The position numbers and the translations under genes are program-made. Shown here one piece after another: positions 5,358 through 13,083 of a DNA stretch of 23,515 nt. The DNA comes from DATGEO01 sp035310015 (lineage in GTDB: Bacteria > Chloroflexota > Dormibacteria > Dormibacterales > Dormibacteraceae): the NCBI GenBank assembly GCA_035310015.1, contig DATGEO010000130.1, positions 1-23,515 on the forward strand, written 5' to 3'. The notes under the pieces were generated by a model. The model had not been told where the DNA came from. It did no database searches and was given only the letters and a program-made list of their open reading frames with translations. Position 1 is the stretch's first letter. Each line of letters starts with the position of its first letter.

Positions 5358-6722
5358 CTACGCCGTTTCCACTTGCGCCGGCTTCTTCTCCGCGGGTGCG
5401 GCCAGGTCCGGCCGGGCGGCGGCCATCGCAAGCTTCATCTGCTCGAAAGCGCCTTCCGTGTCGCTGCGCCGCTCGAGCAGGCGCGCGTACTTGACATGGC
5501 ACGTCACCAGGCGGTCGGCCAGCTTGGCCCGGCGCAGGACGGCGATGGCGGTCCCGTACTCCGTGTCAGCGAACTCGCGTCGGCCTTGCGCTTCGGCCGC
5601 CTCGCCAAGGATTTCACGTGCGTCCGCGATGCTGGCGGGCTCGTGGGCATGCTCGGCGAGCATGAGCGCCTCGGTGGCGCGGCGACGAGCGCCGTCCGGA
5701 TCGCCACCCGCGAGGTCGAGCTCGGCGAGGCTGTGGAGCACGTGCGACTTCCCAATCTCGACGCCGACCTCGTTGCAGATGTCGAGTGAGCGGGTCAGAT
5801 GCTCGCGGGCTTCTTCCAGGTCACCCTGGCGCATGAAGACAAGCCCCAGGTTGTTCTCCGCCCGCGCGACCGCGAGCCTGTCGTGCAGCAGTTCGTGAAT
5901 GGTGATCGCCTTCTGGGCGTAGGCGCGCGAGCGGTGCAGGTCGCCCAGGTGCTCGTAGGCGATGCTGAGGTCGTTGTACATCTTGCCCACCCGGCTCAGG
6001 TCCTTCAGCTCACCGGCGACCTCCACGGCCATCGAGTAGAACTCCACGGCCTTCGGCCATCGATGTTGAGCGACGTGAATCGAGCCGAGACGGCCGAGGA
6101 TGCGCGCCTCGAGCGAGCGGTTCGTGGGGCGCAGCCGGCGGCACGCGTCTAGTGCTGCCTCCGCGACCGGGAGCGCGCGGCGATCGTCGAGCAGGTGCAG
6201 GCCCGTCGCTTCGAGGTCCATGCACTCCACGACCATCCAGTGATCGCCTGCGTCTTCAAAGGCCGCCCGGGCCTTCGTCAGCTGTGGAAACGCGGCGTAG
6301 GGATTCATACGGTAGAGCTGTGCCTGGGCGAAGAAGAAGCCGGCATATGCGCGGTCGACAGGCGTGGCTGCGGCGGCCATCGCCTTGTCGGCCTCGGCGA
6401 GTAGCTCGTCGTATCGCTCGGTGATCGCGAGGTCGCGGAACCGCTGCACGTCGATCTGCAGCGCGACGCCGGCGAGGTCGTCGGGCGCGAGGAAGTATTC
6501 GATCGGCTTGCCGGTCCGGGCCGCGATCAGCTGGATGGTGGGCAGGGTCGGCCGGGTCTTGCCCGTCTCGGCCAGGAAAATCGCGGTCCGGCTGACCTCG
6601 CCGGACGCGACCTGGGCCAGCGACAGACCGGCCTCAACCCGCGCCTGGCGAATCGAGCCCGGGCGCACGGCCAGGCCGGGGAGCCGGCGACGCTTGCCAG
6701 CCGGTAGTGAGCTGACTACCAC
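5358..6722 (-). CDS. XRE-family HTH regulator with TPR domain (RRNPP-like architecture)
   Basis: A 454-aa protein from GTG 6722. Residues about 22-78 form a Cro/C1-type helix-turn-helix (GSIRQARVEAGLSLAQVASG, SRTAIFLAETGKTRP, TIQLIAARTGKPIEYFL). Residues about 100-435 are a helical array with roughly seven TPR-like repeats, clearest at MYNDLSIAYEHLGDLHRSR, NNLGLVFMRQGDLEEAREHL and LHSLAELDLAGGDPDGARR. An N-terminal XRE domain with a C-terminal TPR array is the layout of RRNPP peptide receptors (PlcR, NprR, Rgg class), but also of many orphan regulators. A 32-aa exported peptide gene lies 64 bp upstream on the same strand. A near-perfect palindrome covers the start. GTG 6668 (residue 19) is an alternative start that keeps the whole HTH. 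Confidence 0.85.
   Translation of the reverse strand: MVVSSLPAGKRRRLPGLAVRPGSIRQARVEAGLSLAQVASGEVSRTAIFLAETGKTRPTLPTIQLIAARTGKPIEYFLAPDDLAGVALQIDVQRFRDLAITERYDELLAEADKAMAAAATPVDRAYAGFFFAQAQLYRMNPYAAFPQLTKARAAFEDAGDHWMVVECMDLEATGLHLLDDRRALPVAEAALDACRRLRPTNRSLEARILGRLGSIHVAQHRWPKAVEFYSMAVEVAGELKDLSRVGKMYNDLSIAYEHLGDLHRSRAYAQKAITIHELLHDRLAVARAENNLGLVFMRQGDLEEAREHLTRSLDICNEVGVEIGKSHVLHSLAELDLAGGDPDGARRRATEALMLAEHAHEPASIADAREILGEAAEAQGRREFADTEYGTAIAVLRRAKLADRLVTCHVKYARLLERRSDTEGAFEQMKLAMAAARPDLAAPAEKKPAQVETA
6703..6720. promoter_or_regulatory. 18-bp palindrome at the XRE-TPR start; candidate operator
   Basis: GGTAGTGAGCTGACTACC matches its reverse complement at 16 of 18 positions (the mismatches are the 7th and 12th). 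It overlaps the GTG start of the regulator. A dimeric XRE protein would bind such a site, so autoregulation is a reasonable inference. If translation starts at GTG 6668, the site falls in the promoter or leader. Confidence 0.5.
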
Positions 6723-6786
6723 AGCGGTGGAGAGACTATCACTGCTTTACAGCAAGCGCGCCCGGCTTCCCAAACCTTGTCGATGC

Positions 6787-6885
6787 TTAACAGCAGCCCG
6801 ACGGCCAGCTGCTGGCGCCCACGGACATGGCGGTCGCGGCGACGGCGGAAACGGCGAGGATCATCGAGATGAGGAAACGGCGCAT
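6787..6885 (-). CDS. 32-aa exported peptide upstream of the XRE-TPR regulator
   Basis: ATG 6885 is preceded by AAGGAGG with 6-nt spacing, and by a good promoter, so this short frame is very likely translated. The sequence begins MRRFLISMILAVSAVAATAM and ends SVGASSWPSGCC. A positively charged start, a hydrophobic core of about 20 residues and small residues before a cleavage-like VGA-S site make a signal peptide. Cleavage would leave about eight residues (SSWPSGCC). The gene lies 64 bp upstream of the XRE-TPR gene on the same strand, with no terminator recognised between. This fits a Phr/NprX-like pro-peptide, though a small secreted Cys peptide of other function is possible. Confidence 0.65.
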   Translation of the reverse strand: MRRFLISMILAVSAVAATAMSVGASSWPSGCC

Positions 6886-6909
6886 GGGAGCCCTCCTTGC
6901 GAACTCGAA

Positions 6910-6927
6910 CTCGCCCAGGAGGGCGAG
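6910..6927 (-). promoter_or_regulatory. Leader hairpin upstream of the peptide gene
   Basis: CTCGCCC (6910-6916) and GGGCGAG (6921-6927) form a perfect 7-bp stem with a 4-nt loop. It lies between the predicted promoter and the SD (6892-6898) of the 32-aa peptide gene. It could stabilise the leader or tune translation. Confidence 0.45.
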
Positions 6928-6935
6928 AGGCGTCC

Positions 6936-6964
6936 AGTAGAGCGCTAACCCTCCGCCATGTCAA
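6936..6964 (-). promoter_or_regulatory. Sigma-70-type promoter for the peptide / XRE-TPR unit
   Basis: On the minus strand, a consensus -35 TTGACA (6964-6959), a 17-bp spacer and a -10 TCTACT (6941-6936, 4 of 6 consensus bases). Transcription would start near 6929, about 44 nt upstream of the peptide ATG. Confidence 0.65.
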
Positions 6965-7014
6965 GTGACACATAACACTTTCGGCAAAGTTAGGCGGAGG
7001 CGCACGACAAACCC

Positions 7015-8700
7015 GTGCCTATACTGCGAACGGGTGCGTCACTTAACAGCTGGGGGCGGGCCGCAGGGGTGGTGACCCGCCTGGCCGACGTCAGGGCGGC
7101 CGACCTTCCGGCCGCTGTGGTCGTCTTCGGGCCGGACGGCCGCCTCGAAGACGCCAACCCGGCCGCGTGCGAGCTCCTGGGCGAGGACCGCGAGCACCTC
7201 CTGGGCGGCGGACTTCCCGCCGCCATCGCCGCCGCCGGGTCGGGCTCCGCCCAGCGCGGGTTGCTCGTCCAGATCCAGCGCCGCGACGGCTCGGCGGTCT
7301 GGGTGCAGGTCGACGCGCAGCCCGCGCCGGCAGCCGAGGGCCCGGTGGTCGTGGCCGCCCTCACCGACGTCACGGCCATCGTCGGCGAGATGGCGCCGGC
7401 GGCTCCGGACTACGCGGCCCGGAGCCTCGCCGACATGACCCAGCAGATGGCCAACGCGCGCCTCGGTCCGGATGCGGTCCTGGCCACCGTGACCAGCGGC
7501 CTCAGCCGCATCCGGCCGGGCACCTGGGTGGCATCGCTCATCGGCAAGGATCCGCGCGTCGTGCGCGTGATCGCCGCCAACGACGCCGACCCGCTGCTGG
7601 CGAAGTACGTCGAGGAGATGCACAGCTCCGGGGAGGCCAGTGCCAGCACCATCGCCATGCAGGTGATCGAGTCAGGGCAGCCGGTCGTGATTCCGAAGAT
7701 GCCGGCGGCGGCCTTCATGGAGATGCTCCGGGCCGACGTGCGCGACTACGTGGCCCGGAACTCGCTTCCGGTCCGGGAGCCGGCGGATACGATCGGGGCC
7801 CTCGTGGTGCCGATGCGAGCCCGGGGCGCGACGGTCGGCGCCCTGGGAGTGTACGAGGGCACCTCCGTCAGTCCGCTCACCCCGAACGACGTCGCGTGGG
7901 TGCAGGCGATCGCCGACCGCGCCGGCCTGGCGGCGGAGAACGCGCAGCTCTATTCCGACGCGGTGCGCCGCCTGGAGCGGCTGACCGCGCTGCGCAACAT
8001 CGGCCTTGCGATCACCAGCAGCCAGAACCTGCGGCTGACCCTGCAGATGATCCTCGACCAGGTGCTCGTCGGCCTGCGCGTCGACGCCGCCGACCTGTTG
8101 CTGCTCGATGAAGGCGAGGGGATGCTCGTGATGGCGGCGCAGGCCGGCTTCCAGTCGACCTCGATCTCCGAGTACAGGCTGCCGGTCGACGACCGGCTGC
8201 CCGGCCGCCTTATCTCGCGGCCGCGCATCGAGTCGGTGACCGAGAGCTCCGCGCTGGCGCAGTTTCGCCGGCGGACGCTCTTTGCGCGCGAGGGATTCCG
8301 CTCTTACTGCGCCGCGCCGCTGGTGGCGCGCAACCGGCCGGCGGGCGTGCTGGAGGTTTTCACGCGCGCCACCTTGAACGCGGACGAGGAGTGGTTCTCC
8401 TTCCTCGAGGCCCTGGCCGGGCACGCCGCGGTCGCGATCGACGGCGCGCAGATGGCGGAGCGGCTGGAGAAGGGCGCCGCCGGCTCGCGCCGGCAGGCGG
8501 CGGCCGCGCCGCGGCTCAGCCATCTGGAGCGGCAGATCCTCGGCCTGCTGGTCGAAGGCACGACCAACGCCGACATCGCCACGGCGGTGCACCTCAGCCA
8601 GTCCACGGTCAAGTTCCACGTGCGCCAGATCCTGCAGCGGGTCGGGGCTTCGAACCGTACTGAGCTCGCCCGCAAGGCAACGCGTGAAGGGTGGCTTTAA
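7015..8700 (+). CDS. PAS-GAF-GAF sensor with LuxR-type DNA-binding domain
   Basis: A 561-aa cytoplasmic regulator. A PAS domain spans about residues 28-130 (AVVVFGPDGRLEDANPAACE and RRDGSAVWVQVDAQ are typical). A first GAF domain spans about 150-310 and a second about 330-480, followed by a linker. The C-terminal LuxR/GerE helix-turn-helix is at about 500-561 (LSHLERQILGLLVEGTTNAD, then STVKFHVRQILQRVGASNRTEL). It has no receiver and no kinase domain, so it appears to be a one-component regulator sensing a small ligand or redox state through PAS/GAF. The start is uncertain: GTG 7015 is the longest, but TATACT at 7020-7025 looks like a -10 box, which would favour GTG 7069 or 7072. It is divergent from the peptide/XRE-TPR unit. 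Confidence 0.88.
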   Translation: MPILRTGASLNSWGRAAGVVTRLADVRAADLPAAVVVFGPDGRLEDANPAACELLGEDREHLLGGGLPAAIAAAGSGSAQRGLLVQIQRRDGSAVWVQVDAQPAPAAEGPVVVAALTDVTAIVGEMAPAAPDYAARSLADMTQQMANARLGPDAVLATVTSGLSRIRPGTWVASLIGKDPRVVRVIAANDADPLLAKYVEEMHSSGEASASTIAMQVIESGQPVVIPKMPAAAFMEMLRADVRDYVARNSLPVREPADTIGALVVPMRARGATVGALGVYEGTSVSPLTPNDVAWVQAIADRAGLAAENAQLYSDAVRRLERLTALRNIGLAITSSQNLRLTLQMILDQVLVGLRVDAADLLLLDEGEGMLVMAAQAGFQSTSISEYRLPVDDRLPGRLISRPRIESVTESSALAQFRRRTLFAREGFRSYCAAPLVARNRPAGVLEVFTRATLNADEEWFSFLEALAGHAAVAIDGAQMAERLEKGAAGSRRQAAAAPRLSHLERQILGLLVEGTTNADIATAVHLSQSTVKFHVRQILQRVGASNRTELARKATREGWL

Positions 8701-9090
8701 GGGGCTGGGCCAATAGACCAAGCCGTTAGCCGATGGGTCAATGTTAATTAGCCGCTTGACGTTGATTTACACCTTTGGAGAGGGGCGCAGGCGAACGCGC
8801 GATGCCTAGCGTGGACCTGCCGCCAGACGGCACGCAATGGCTTCAGAAATCGTGGTCTCTGGATTCCGATCGGCGGGGATCGACACCCGGCGATCGACCG
8901 CTGCCCTTTCCGCCGCGGATGAAGACAGAGACCTGACACCCCGCGTCTCGAAGTGACCTATATGGGGGTTCGGTTCTCGCACGCCAGGCCTAAGATCCAG
9001 ATAAAGAAGGACGAGAACCGTGTACCTGCAAGCGGGGGGAATGACCAGCAGAGAACGGCTCGAACGCACGCCCGTGTCGAGGCGGGCGAG
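8701..9090 (+). other. 390-bp gap without a gene; leader of the HD-GYP operon
   Basis: I see no credible gene here. It holds a pair of direct repeats TTAGCCG (8726-8732 and 8748-8754, 22 bp apart, i.e. about two helical turns) within a local AT-rich patch. It also holds a TTGACG at 8756-8761 without a convincing -10, and a long inverted repeat at 8971-9020. The frame of the next gene is open back to 8953, but that part has no family similarity. The region probably carries the promoter and 5' leader of the seven-gene operon. Confidence 0.5.
8971..9020 (+). repeat. 9-bp perfect inverted repeat with 32-nt loop
   Basis: CGGTTCTCG (8971-8979) and CGAGAACCG (9012-9020) pair perfectly. The hairpin ends 70 bp before ATG 9091 of the HD-GYP gene. 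The loop does not match any riboswitch class that I recognise. Confidence 0.5.
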
Positions 9091-10086
9091 ATGAGCGCCG
9101 CGGCGTCGCGGCGGCCTTCGCACTATGCGCCGCTCGTGCTCGTCGTCGACGACGGCGAGACGAACCGCGCGCTCGTCGAGGCGTACCTCGGCGACCTCGA
9201 CTGCCGGCTGCGCAGCGCCGAGGACGGTCCGGCCGCGCTGGCGGCGGTCGAAGCCGAGCCGCCCGACCTCGTCCTGCTCGACGTCCAGATGCCGGGAATG
9301 GACGGCTACGAGGTGTGCCGCCGGATCAAAGCCCGGCCTCGGGGCCGCCTACTTCCCGTGGTCATGCTCACGGCGCTCGACCGAGCACACGACCGAGTCC
9401 TCGCGCTCGAAGCCGGGGCGGACGATTTCATGACCAAGCCGGTGGACCGCGTGGAGCTCGTCGCTCGCGTTCGCTCCGCCCTTCGCCTCAAGTCGGTCTA
9501 CGACAACCTCGACAGCGCCGAGCAGGTGATCTTCTCGCTCGCGGCCGCGGTCGAGGCGAAGGATGCGTACACCGAGAAGCACACCCATCGCGTGGCCGAG
9601 TCGGCCCGCCACATCGGCCAGACCATGGGCCTCCCGGAACGCGCGCTCGAGGCCCTGTACCGCGGCGGCATCATTCACGACATCGGCAAGATCGGAGTGC
9701 CGGACTCGGTGCTCCTCAAGCCTGGACCGCTGGAGGGGAGGGAGCTGGCCGCGATGCGCCGTCACCCCGAGATCGGCGAGAGCATCGTGCGCCCGCTGCG
9801 GTCGGGGGCGGCGCTGCTGCCGATCATCCGGCACCATCACGAGCACTACGACGGGACCGGCTATCCCGACGGGCTCGCGGGCCGCGCCATCCCCCACCTT
9901 GCCCGCATCGTCGCCGTGTGCGACGCATTCGACGCGCTCGTGACCGACCGCCCCTACCGCAGCGCCAAATCCGTCGACGAGGCCGTGGACATCCTGGTCG
10001 ACGGAGCCGCCAAGCAGTGGGACCCCGAAGCGGTGCAGGTGCTCGTCGACCAGATGTCCAGCATCCGCGCCCTCGGCGTCGCGTGA
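9091..10086 (+). CDS. Response regulator with HD-GYP c-di-GMP phosphodiesterase domain
   Basis: A 331-aa protein from ATG 9091; an upstream extension to 8953 is open but unlike the family. The receiver domain at about residues 10-125 has the acidic pair LVVDDGE, phospho-acceptor Asp64 (LVLLDVQMPGMDG), and the switch Lys in MTKPVD. After a helical linker, the HD-GYP domain has HDIGKIG at 196-202 (metal-binding H196-D197) and HHEHYDGTGYPDGLAG from about 249, which is the HHExxDGxGYP signature. It therefore has the residues for c-di-GMP hydrolysis to GMP, gated by phosphorylation. It is first in the operon; the hybrid kinase starts 1 bp after its stop codon and is the likely phosphodonor. Confidence 0.95.
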   Translation: MSAAASRRPSHYAPLVLVVDDGETNRALVEAYLGDLDCRLRSAEDGPAALAAVEAEPPDLVLLDVQMPGMDGYEVCRRIKARPRGRLLPVVMLTALDRAHDRVLALEAGADDFMTKPVDRVELVARVRSALRLKSVYDNLDSAEQVIFSLAAAVEAKDAYTEKHTHRVAESARHIGQTMGLPERALEALYRGGIIHDIGKIGVPDSVLLKPGPLEGRELAAMRRHPEIGESIVRPLRSGAALLPIIRHHHEHYDGTGYPDGLAGRAIPHLARIVAVCDAFDALVTDRPYRSAKSVDEAVDILVDGAAKQWDPEAVQVLVDQMSSIRALGVA

Positions 10087-10087
10087 C

Positions 10088-12709
10088 ATGCAGGACCTGA
10101 TCACCTTCGTCGCCAACCTGACCGCGATCGCCTTCCTCCTGCTGGGACTGGCTGTGACCGCGCAGTGGTGGCGCGACCGCGATCGCTCCGCCGGCTGGCT
10201 GGCGCTCGCGATCGTGCTGCTCTCGCTGGTGATCCTGCTCGGGCGCCTCCCTTCGCTGCTCGGCTTCACGCCGCCGCTGATGTCGCAGCTCAGCCTGATC
10301 GCGTTCATCGGCTCCGGCTACGCCCTGCTCCGCTACCGCGTCGGGATCATCCCGCTCGCGGCCCGCTGGCACGTCGGAGCGCTGATCGTGATGGCGGCGG
10401 CCGTCGTCGCCGACATCGTGGCCACCGCCGCGCACGCGCGGCCGTCGGTGCTGCTGCCGATCACCATCGTCCTCGTCCTCATCTGGGCGGCGGCCGTGAC
10501 CGAGCCGATCGTGCGGTTCCTGCTCGTGGCTCGCGGCCTCCCGGCCGTGCAGGCCTGGCGCCTGCGGTCCCTGAGTCTCGGCTTCGCCGCCATCGTCGCC
10601 ATCCTGCTGATTGCGGTCGCCATCATGGGCGCCGGCGCGAAATCGATCGCGCCCGGCGTGCAGCTGGCCATCCAGCTGGTCGTCCTCCTGATCGTGCCGC
10701 TGCTGTACGCGAGCTTCTCGCCACCGGCCTGGCTGCGCCGGGAATGGCGTGCCTCCGAGGAGGAGGGCCTGCGCCTCTACCTCGAGCGCCTGCTGCTCGA
10801 GGACGACGACACGATCACCTTGAACGAGGCCGCCCTCGAATGGGTGAACAGGCTCACCGGCGGCGCGGGCGCGGTCGCGTTCAACGCGGAGGGCAGGCCG
10901 CGCGGCTTCATCGGTCTCGACAAGACACTGATCGAGGAGCTCGGCCTGCACGTGCCCGAGCTGAGCACCGGCATGCATCGCTTTGCCCGCGCCGACGGGT
11001 CGGCCGTGCGCCTGATCTCGCTTCCCTTCGACGTCGAGCACGCCAAAGGCCGGGTGGTGGTCATCGCCGGCCCGTTCACGCCGCAGTTCGGCAACGACGA
11101 ATTGGACCGCACCAAGCAGTTCATCACCGCGGTCGTGGTCGGCCTCGACCGCAAGCGGCTGGTCGCCCAGCTGAAGCAGTCCAACTCGCAGCTCAGGGAG
11201 CTGAGCGAGCACAAGAGCGTGTTCCTCGCCAACATGAGCCACGAGCTGCGCACCCCGCTCAACGCGATCATCGGCTTCTCCGAGCTGATGCTCGACGCGA
11301 AGGAGTCGCAGTACGACGTTCCGACGCAGCGACGCTTCCTGGGCCAGATCCACTCGAGCGGCAAGCACCTACTCAGCCTCATCAACGACATCCTCGATCT
11401 CTCGAAGGTCGAGGCAGGCCAGATGGAGCTGCGCGTGCAGACGCTGCCGCTGTCCTCGATCGTGCCGCAGGTGGTCAGCATCGTCGAGCCGCTTGCGGGA
11501 CAGAAATCGATCAAGGTCGAGGCCGACATCCCGCCGGGAGTCGACGTCACGGCCGACCCGGGGAAGCTGAAGCAGATGCTGCTGAACCTGGTCTCCAACG
11601 CGATCAAGTTCACGCCCGACGGCGGCGAGGTGACGATCAGCGCGCGGCGGCTGCGCACCGCGCTCGAGATCTCGGTCGCCGACAACGGCATCGGCATCTC
11701 GGCCGACGAGCAGGGGAAGATCTTTCGCGAGTTCCACCAGGTGGATCCGGGTCCTGGCCGGCTCCAGCAGGGCACCGGGCTCGGCCTCGCCCTGACCCGC
11801 CGCTTTGCCCAGCTGCACGGCGGGGACGTGCGCGTCCAGAGCACACCCGGCAAGGGAAGCGTCTTCACGCTGCGGCTGCCGCTGCACCTGGACAAGAGCG
11901 GGCCGGTCGAACCGCCGCCGATCGAAGACGGCCGGCCCGCCGACACCTCGCGGCCGCTCGTGCTGGTCATCGAGGACGATGCGGGCGCCGGCGAGCTGAT
12001 CGCGCGCCAGCTCCAGAGCGGCGGGTTCCGCGTCGAGTTCGCGCGCACGGGCACTGAGGCGATCGCCAAGGCGCGCACCCTGCGCCCGGCGGCGATCACG
12101 CTGGACATACTTCTGCCGGAGCTGGACGGCTGGGAAGTGATGACCCGCCTCAAGCACGACCCCGAGACCAGCGACATTCCCGTGGTGGTGGTCAGCGTGG
12201 TCGACAACCCCGAGCTGGGAATGGCGCTGGGCGCGCTCGACTACTTCGTCAAGCCCGTGGACGGGCGCGAGCTCGTCGACCGCCTCGCGCGATTCAAGGT
12301 CCAGCCGACGAAGGACAGCGGCGGCACCACAGTGCTGGTCGTCGACGACGAGGCGGCCAACCGGCACTACCTCACGCGCATCCTCGAGCCGGCAGGGTTC
12401 AATGTGGTGCTGGCGGCCGGAGGCCGCGAGGCGATCGAGGTCGCGATCGCCGAACCTCCGGACGTCGTGCTGCTGGACCTGATGATGCCGGAGGTCTCAG
12501 GCTTCGACGTGGTGGAGGCGCTCCGCGCCGATCCGCGCACGCGCGACACGCCGATCATGATCCTCACCGCGCGTCACCTCTCCGAAGCCGACAAGCGCCT
12601 CCTGAACGGCCATGTCTCCACCATCCTGAGTCGCGGCTCGGTGGGAGCATCCGACATGGTCGAGCTGCTTCAAGAGCTCGTCAACAAACGCAGCGCCGCC
12701 GCGGTATGA
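10088..12709 (+). CDS. 7-TM hybrid sensor histidine kinase with two receiver domains
   Basis: An 873-aa inner-membrane protein. Seven hydrophobic helices fall in residues about 4-210. A cytoplasmic segment at about 215-365 could be a degenerate sensory domain. HisKA carries the phospho-acceptor His385 in FLANMSHELRTPLNAIIGFSE. The HATPase_c domain has N-box LNLVSNAIKFTPDGG, G1 DNGIGI and G2 GTGLGLAL. Two receivers follow, with acceptors Asp673 (ITLDILLPELDG) and Asp797 (VVLLDLMMPEVSG). The first keeps the conserved Lys (FVKPVDG). In the second, the position usually held by Lys reads STILSRGSVG. The ATG lies 1 bp after the HD-GYP stop, and the next gene's ATG overlaps this stop (ATGA), so expression is coupled both ways. 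The signal sensed is unknown. Confidence 0.94.
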   Translation: MQDLITFVANLTAIAFLLLGLAVTAQWWRDRDRSAGWLALAIVLLSLVILLGRLPSLLGFTPPLMSQLSLIAFIGSGYALLRYRVGIIPLAARWHVGALIVMAAAVVADIVATAAHARPSVLLPITIVLVLIWAAAVTEPIVRFLLVARGLPAVQAWRLRSLSLGFAAIVAILLIAVAIMGAGAKSIAPGVQLAIQLVVLLIVPLLYASFSPPAWLRREWRASEEEGLRLYLERLLLEDDDTITLNEAALEWVNRLTGGAGAVAFNAEGRPRGFIGLDKTLIEELGLHVPELSTGMHRFARADGSAVRLISLPFDVEHAKGRVVVIAGPFTPQFGNDELDRTKQFITAVVVGLDRKRLVAQLKQSNSQLRELSEHKSVFLANMSHELRTPLNAIIGFSELMLDAKESQYDVPTQRRFLGQIHSSGKHLLSLINDILDLSKVEAGQMELRVQTLPLSSIVPQVVSIVEPLAGQKSIKVEADIPPGVDVTADPGKLKQMLLNLVSNAIKFTPDGGEVTISARRLRTALEISVADNGIGISADEQGKIFREFHQVDPGPGRLQQGTGLGLALTRRFAQLHGGDVRVQSTPGKGSVFTLRLPLHLDKSGPVEPPPIEDGRPADTSRPLVLVIEDDAGAGELIARQLQSGGFRVEFARTGTEAIAKARTLRPAAITLDILLPELDGWEVMTRLKHDPETSDIPVVVVSVVDNPELGMALGALDYFVKPVDGRELVDRLARFKVQPTKDSGGTTVLVVDDEAANRHYLTRILEPAGFNVVLAAGGREAIEVAIAEPPDVVLLDLMMPEVSGFDVVEALRADPRTRDTPIMILTARHLSEADKRLLNGHVSTILSRGSVGASDMVELLQELVNKRSAAAV

Positions 12710-13083
12710 GCGCGCCACTGGTCCTGCTGGTCGAGGACAACGAGACCAACCAGATGCTGACGACCGCGGTTCTAAACCGCGACGGTTACCGGGTTTCGGT
12801 TGCGAGCACGGCGGAGGAAGGGCGCGCGCTGATCGATGCCGAGGCGCCGGACCTGATCCTGATGGACCTGCAGCTTCCCGGCCTCGACGGCCTTGGTTTC
12901 ACGCGCGAGCTGCGCCGCGGAGCCGCCACCGCGTCGATACCGATAGTCGCCATGACCGCACACGCGATGCTCGGCGACGAGCAGGAGGCCCTGGCCGCCG
13001 GCTGCGTGGGCTACATCGCCAAGCCGATCGACACCAGAACGCTGGGCGAGAGCCTGAAACGGTACCTCCAGGTCGCACCGTGA
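12706..13083 (+). CDS. Single-domain response regulator (DivK/CheY-like)
   Basis: A 125-aa stand-alone receiver. Acidic pocket LLVEDNETNQ, acceptor Asp54 in LILMDLQLPGLDG, conserved Thr in IVAMTAHAM, and Lys in YIAKPID are all present, so it should be phosphorylatable. There is no output domain. The LVEDNETNQ and MTAHAM blocks are typical of receivers that work in phosphorelays with hybrid kinases. Its ATG overlaps the hybrid-kinase stop (ATGA at 12706), and its own stop overlaps the next start (GTGA at 13080). Confidence 0.93.
   Translation: MSAPLVLLVEDNETNQMLTTAVLNRDGYRVSVASTAEEGRALIDAEAPDLILMDLQLPGLDGLGFTRELRRGAATASIPIVAMTAHAMLGDEQEALAAGCVGYIAKPIDTRTLGESLKRYLQVAP

Noticed and set aside
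5251..5502. Minus-strand 83-aa frame ending at the TGA as a stand-alone gene
   Set aside because: Only its last 20 residues are real (the N-terminus of the selenoprotein); the rest overlaps the XRE-TPR gene in another frame.
8960..9090. c-di-GMP riboswitch (GEMM) in the HD-GYP leader
   Set aside because: I could not find the class I or class II conserved core; only an inverted repeat is supported.
9824..11368. Long minus-strand open frame (514 aa) opposite the HD-GYP and hybrid-kinase genes
   Set aside because: Composition is Arg/Asp/His-rich without any domain. It is the antisense shadow of two well-supported genes in GC-rich DNA.
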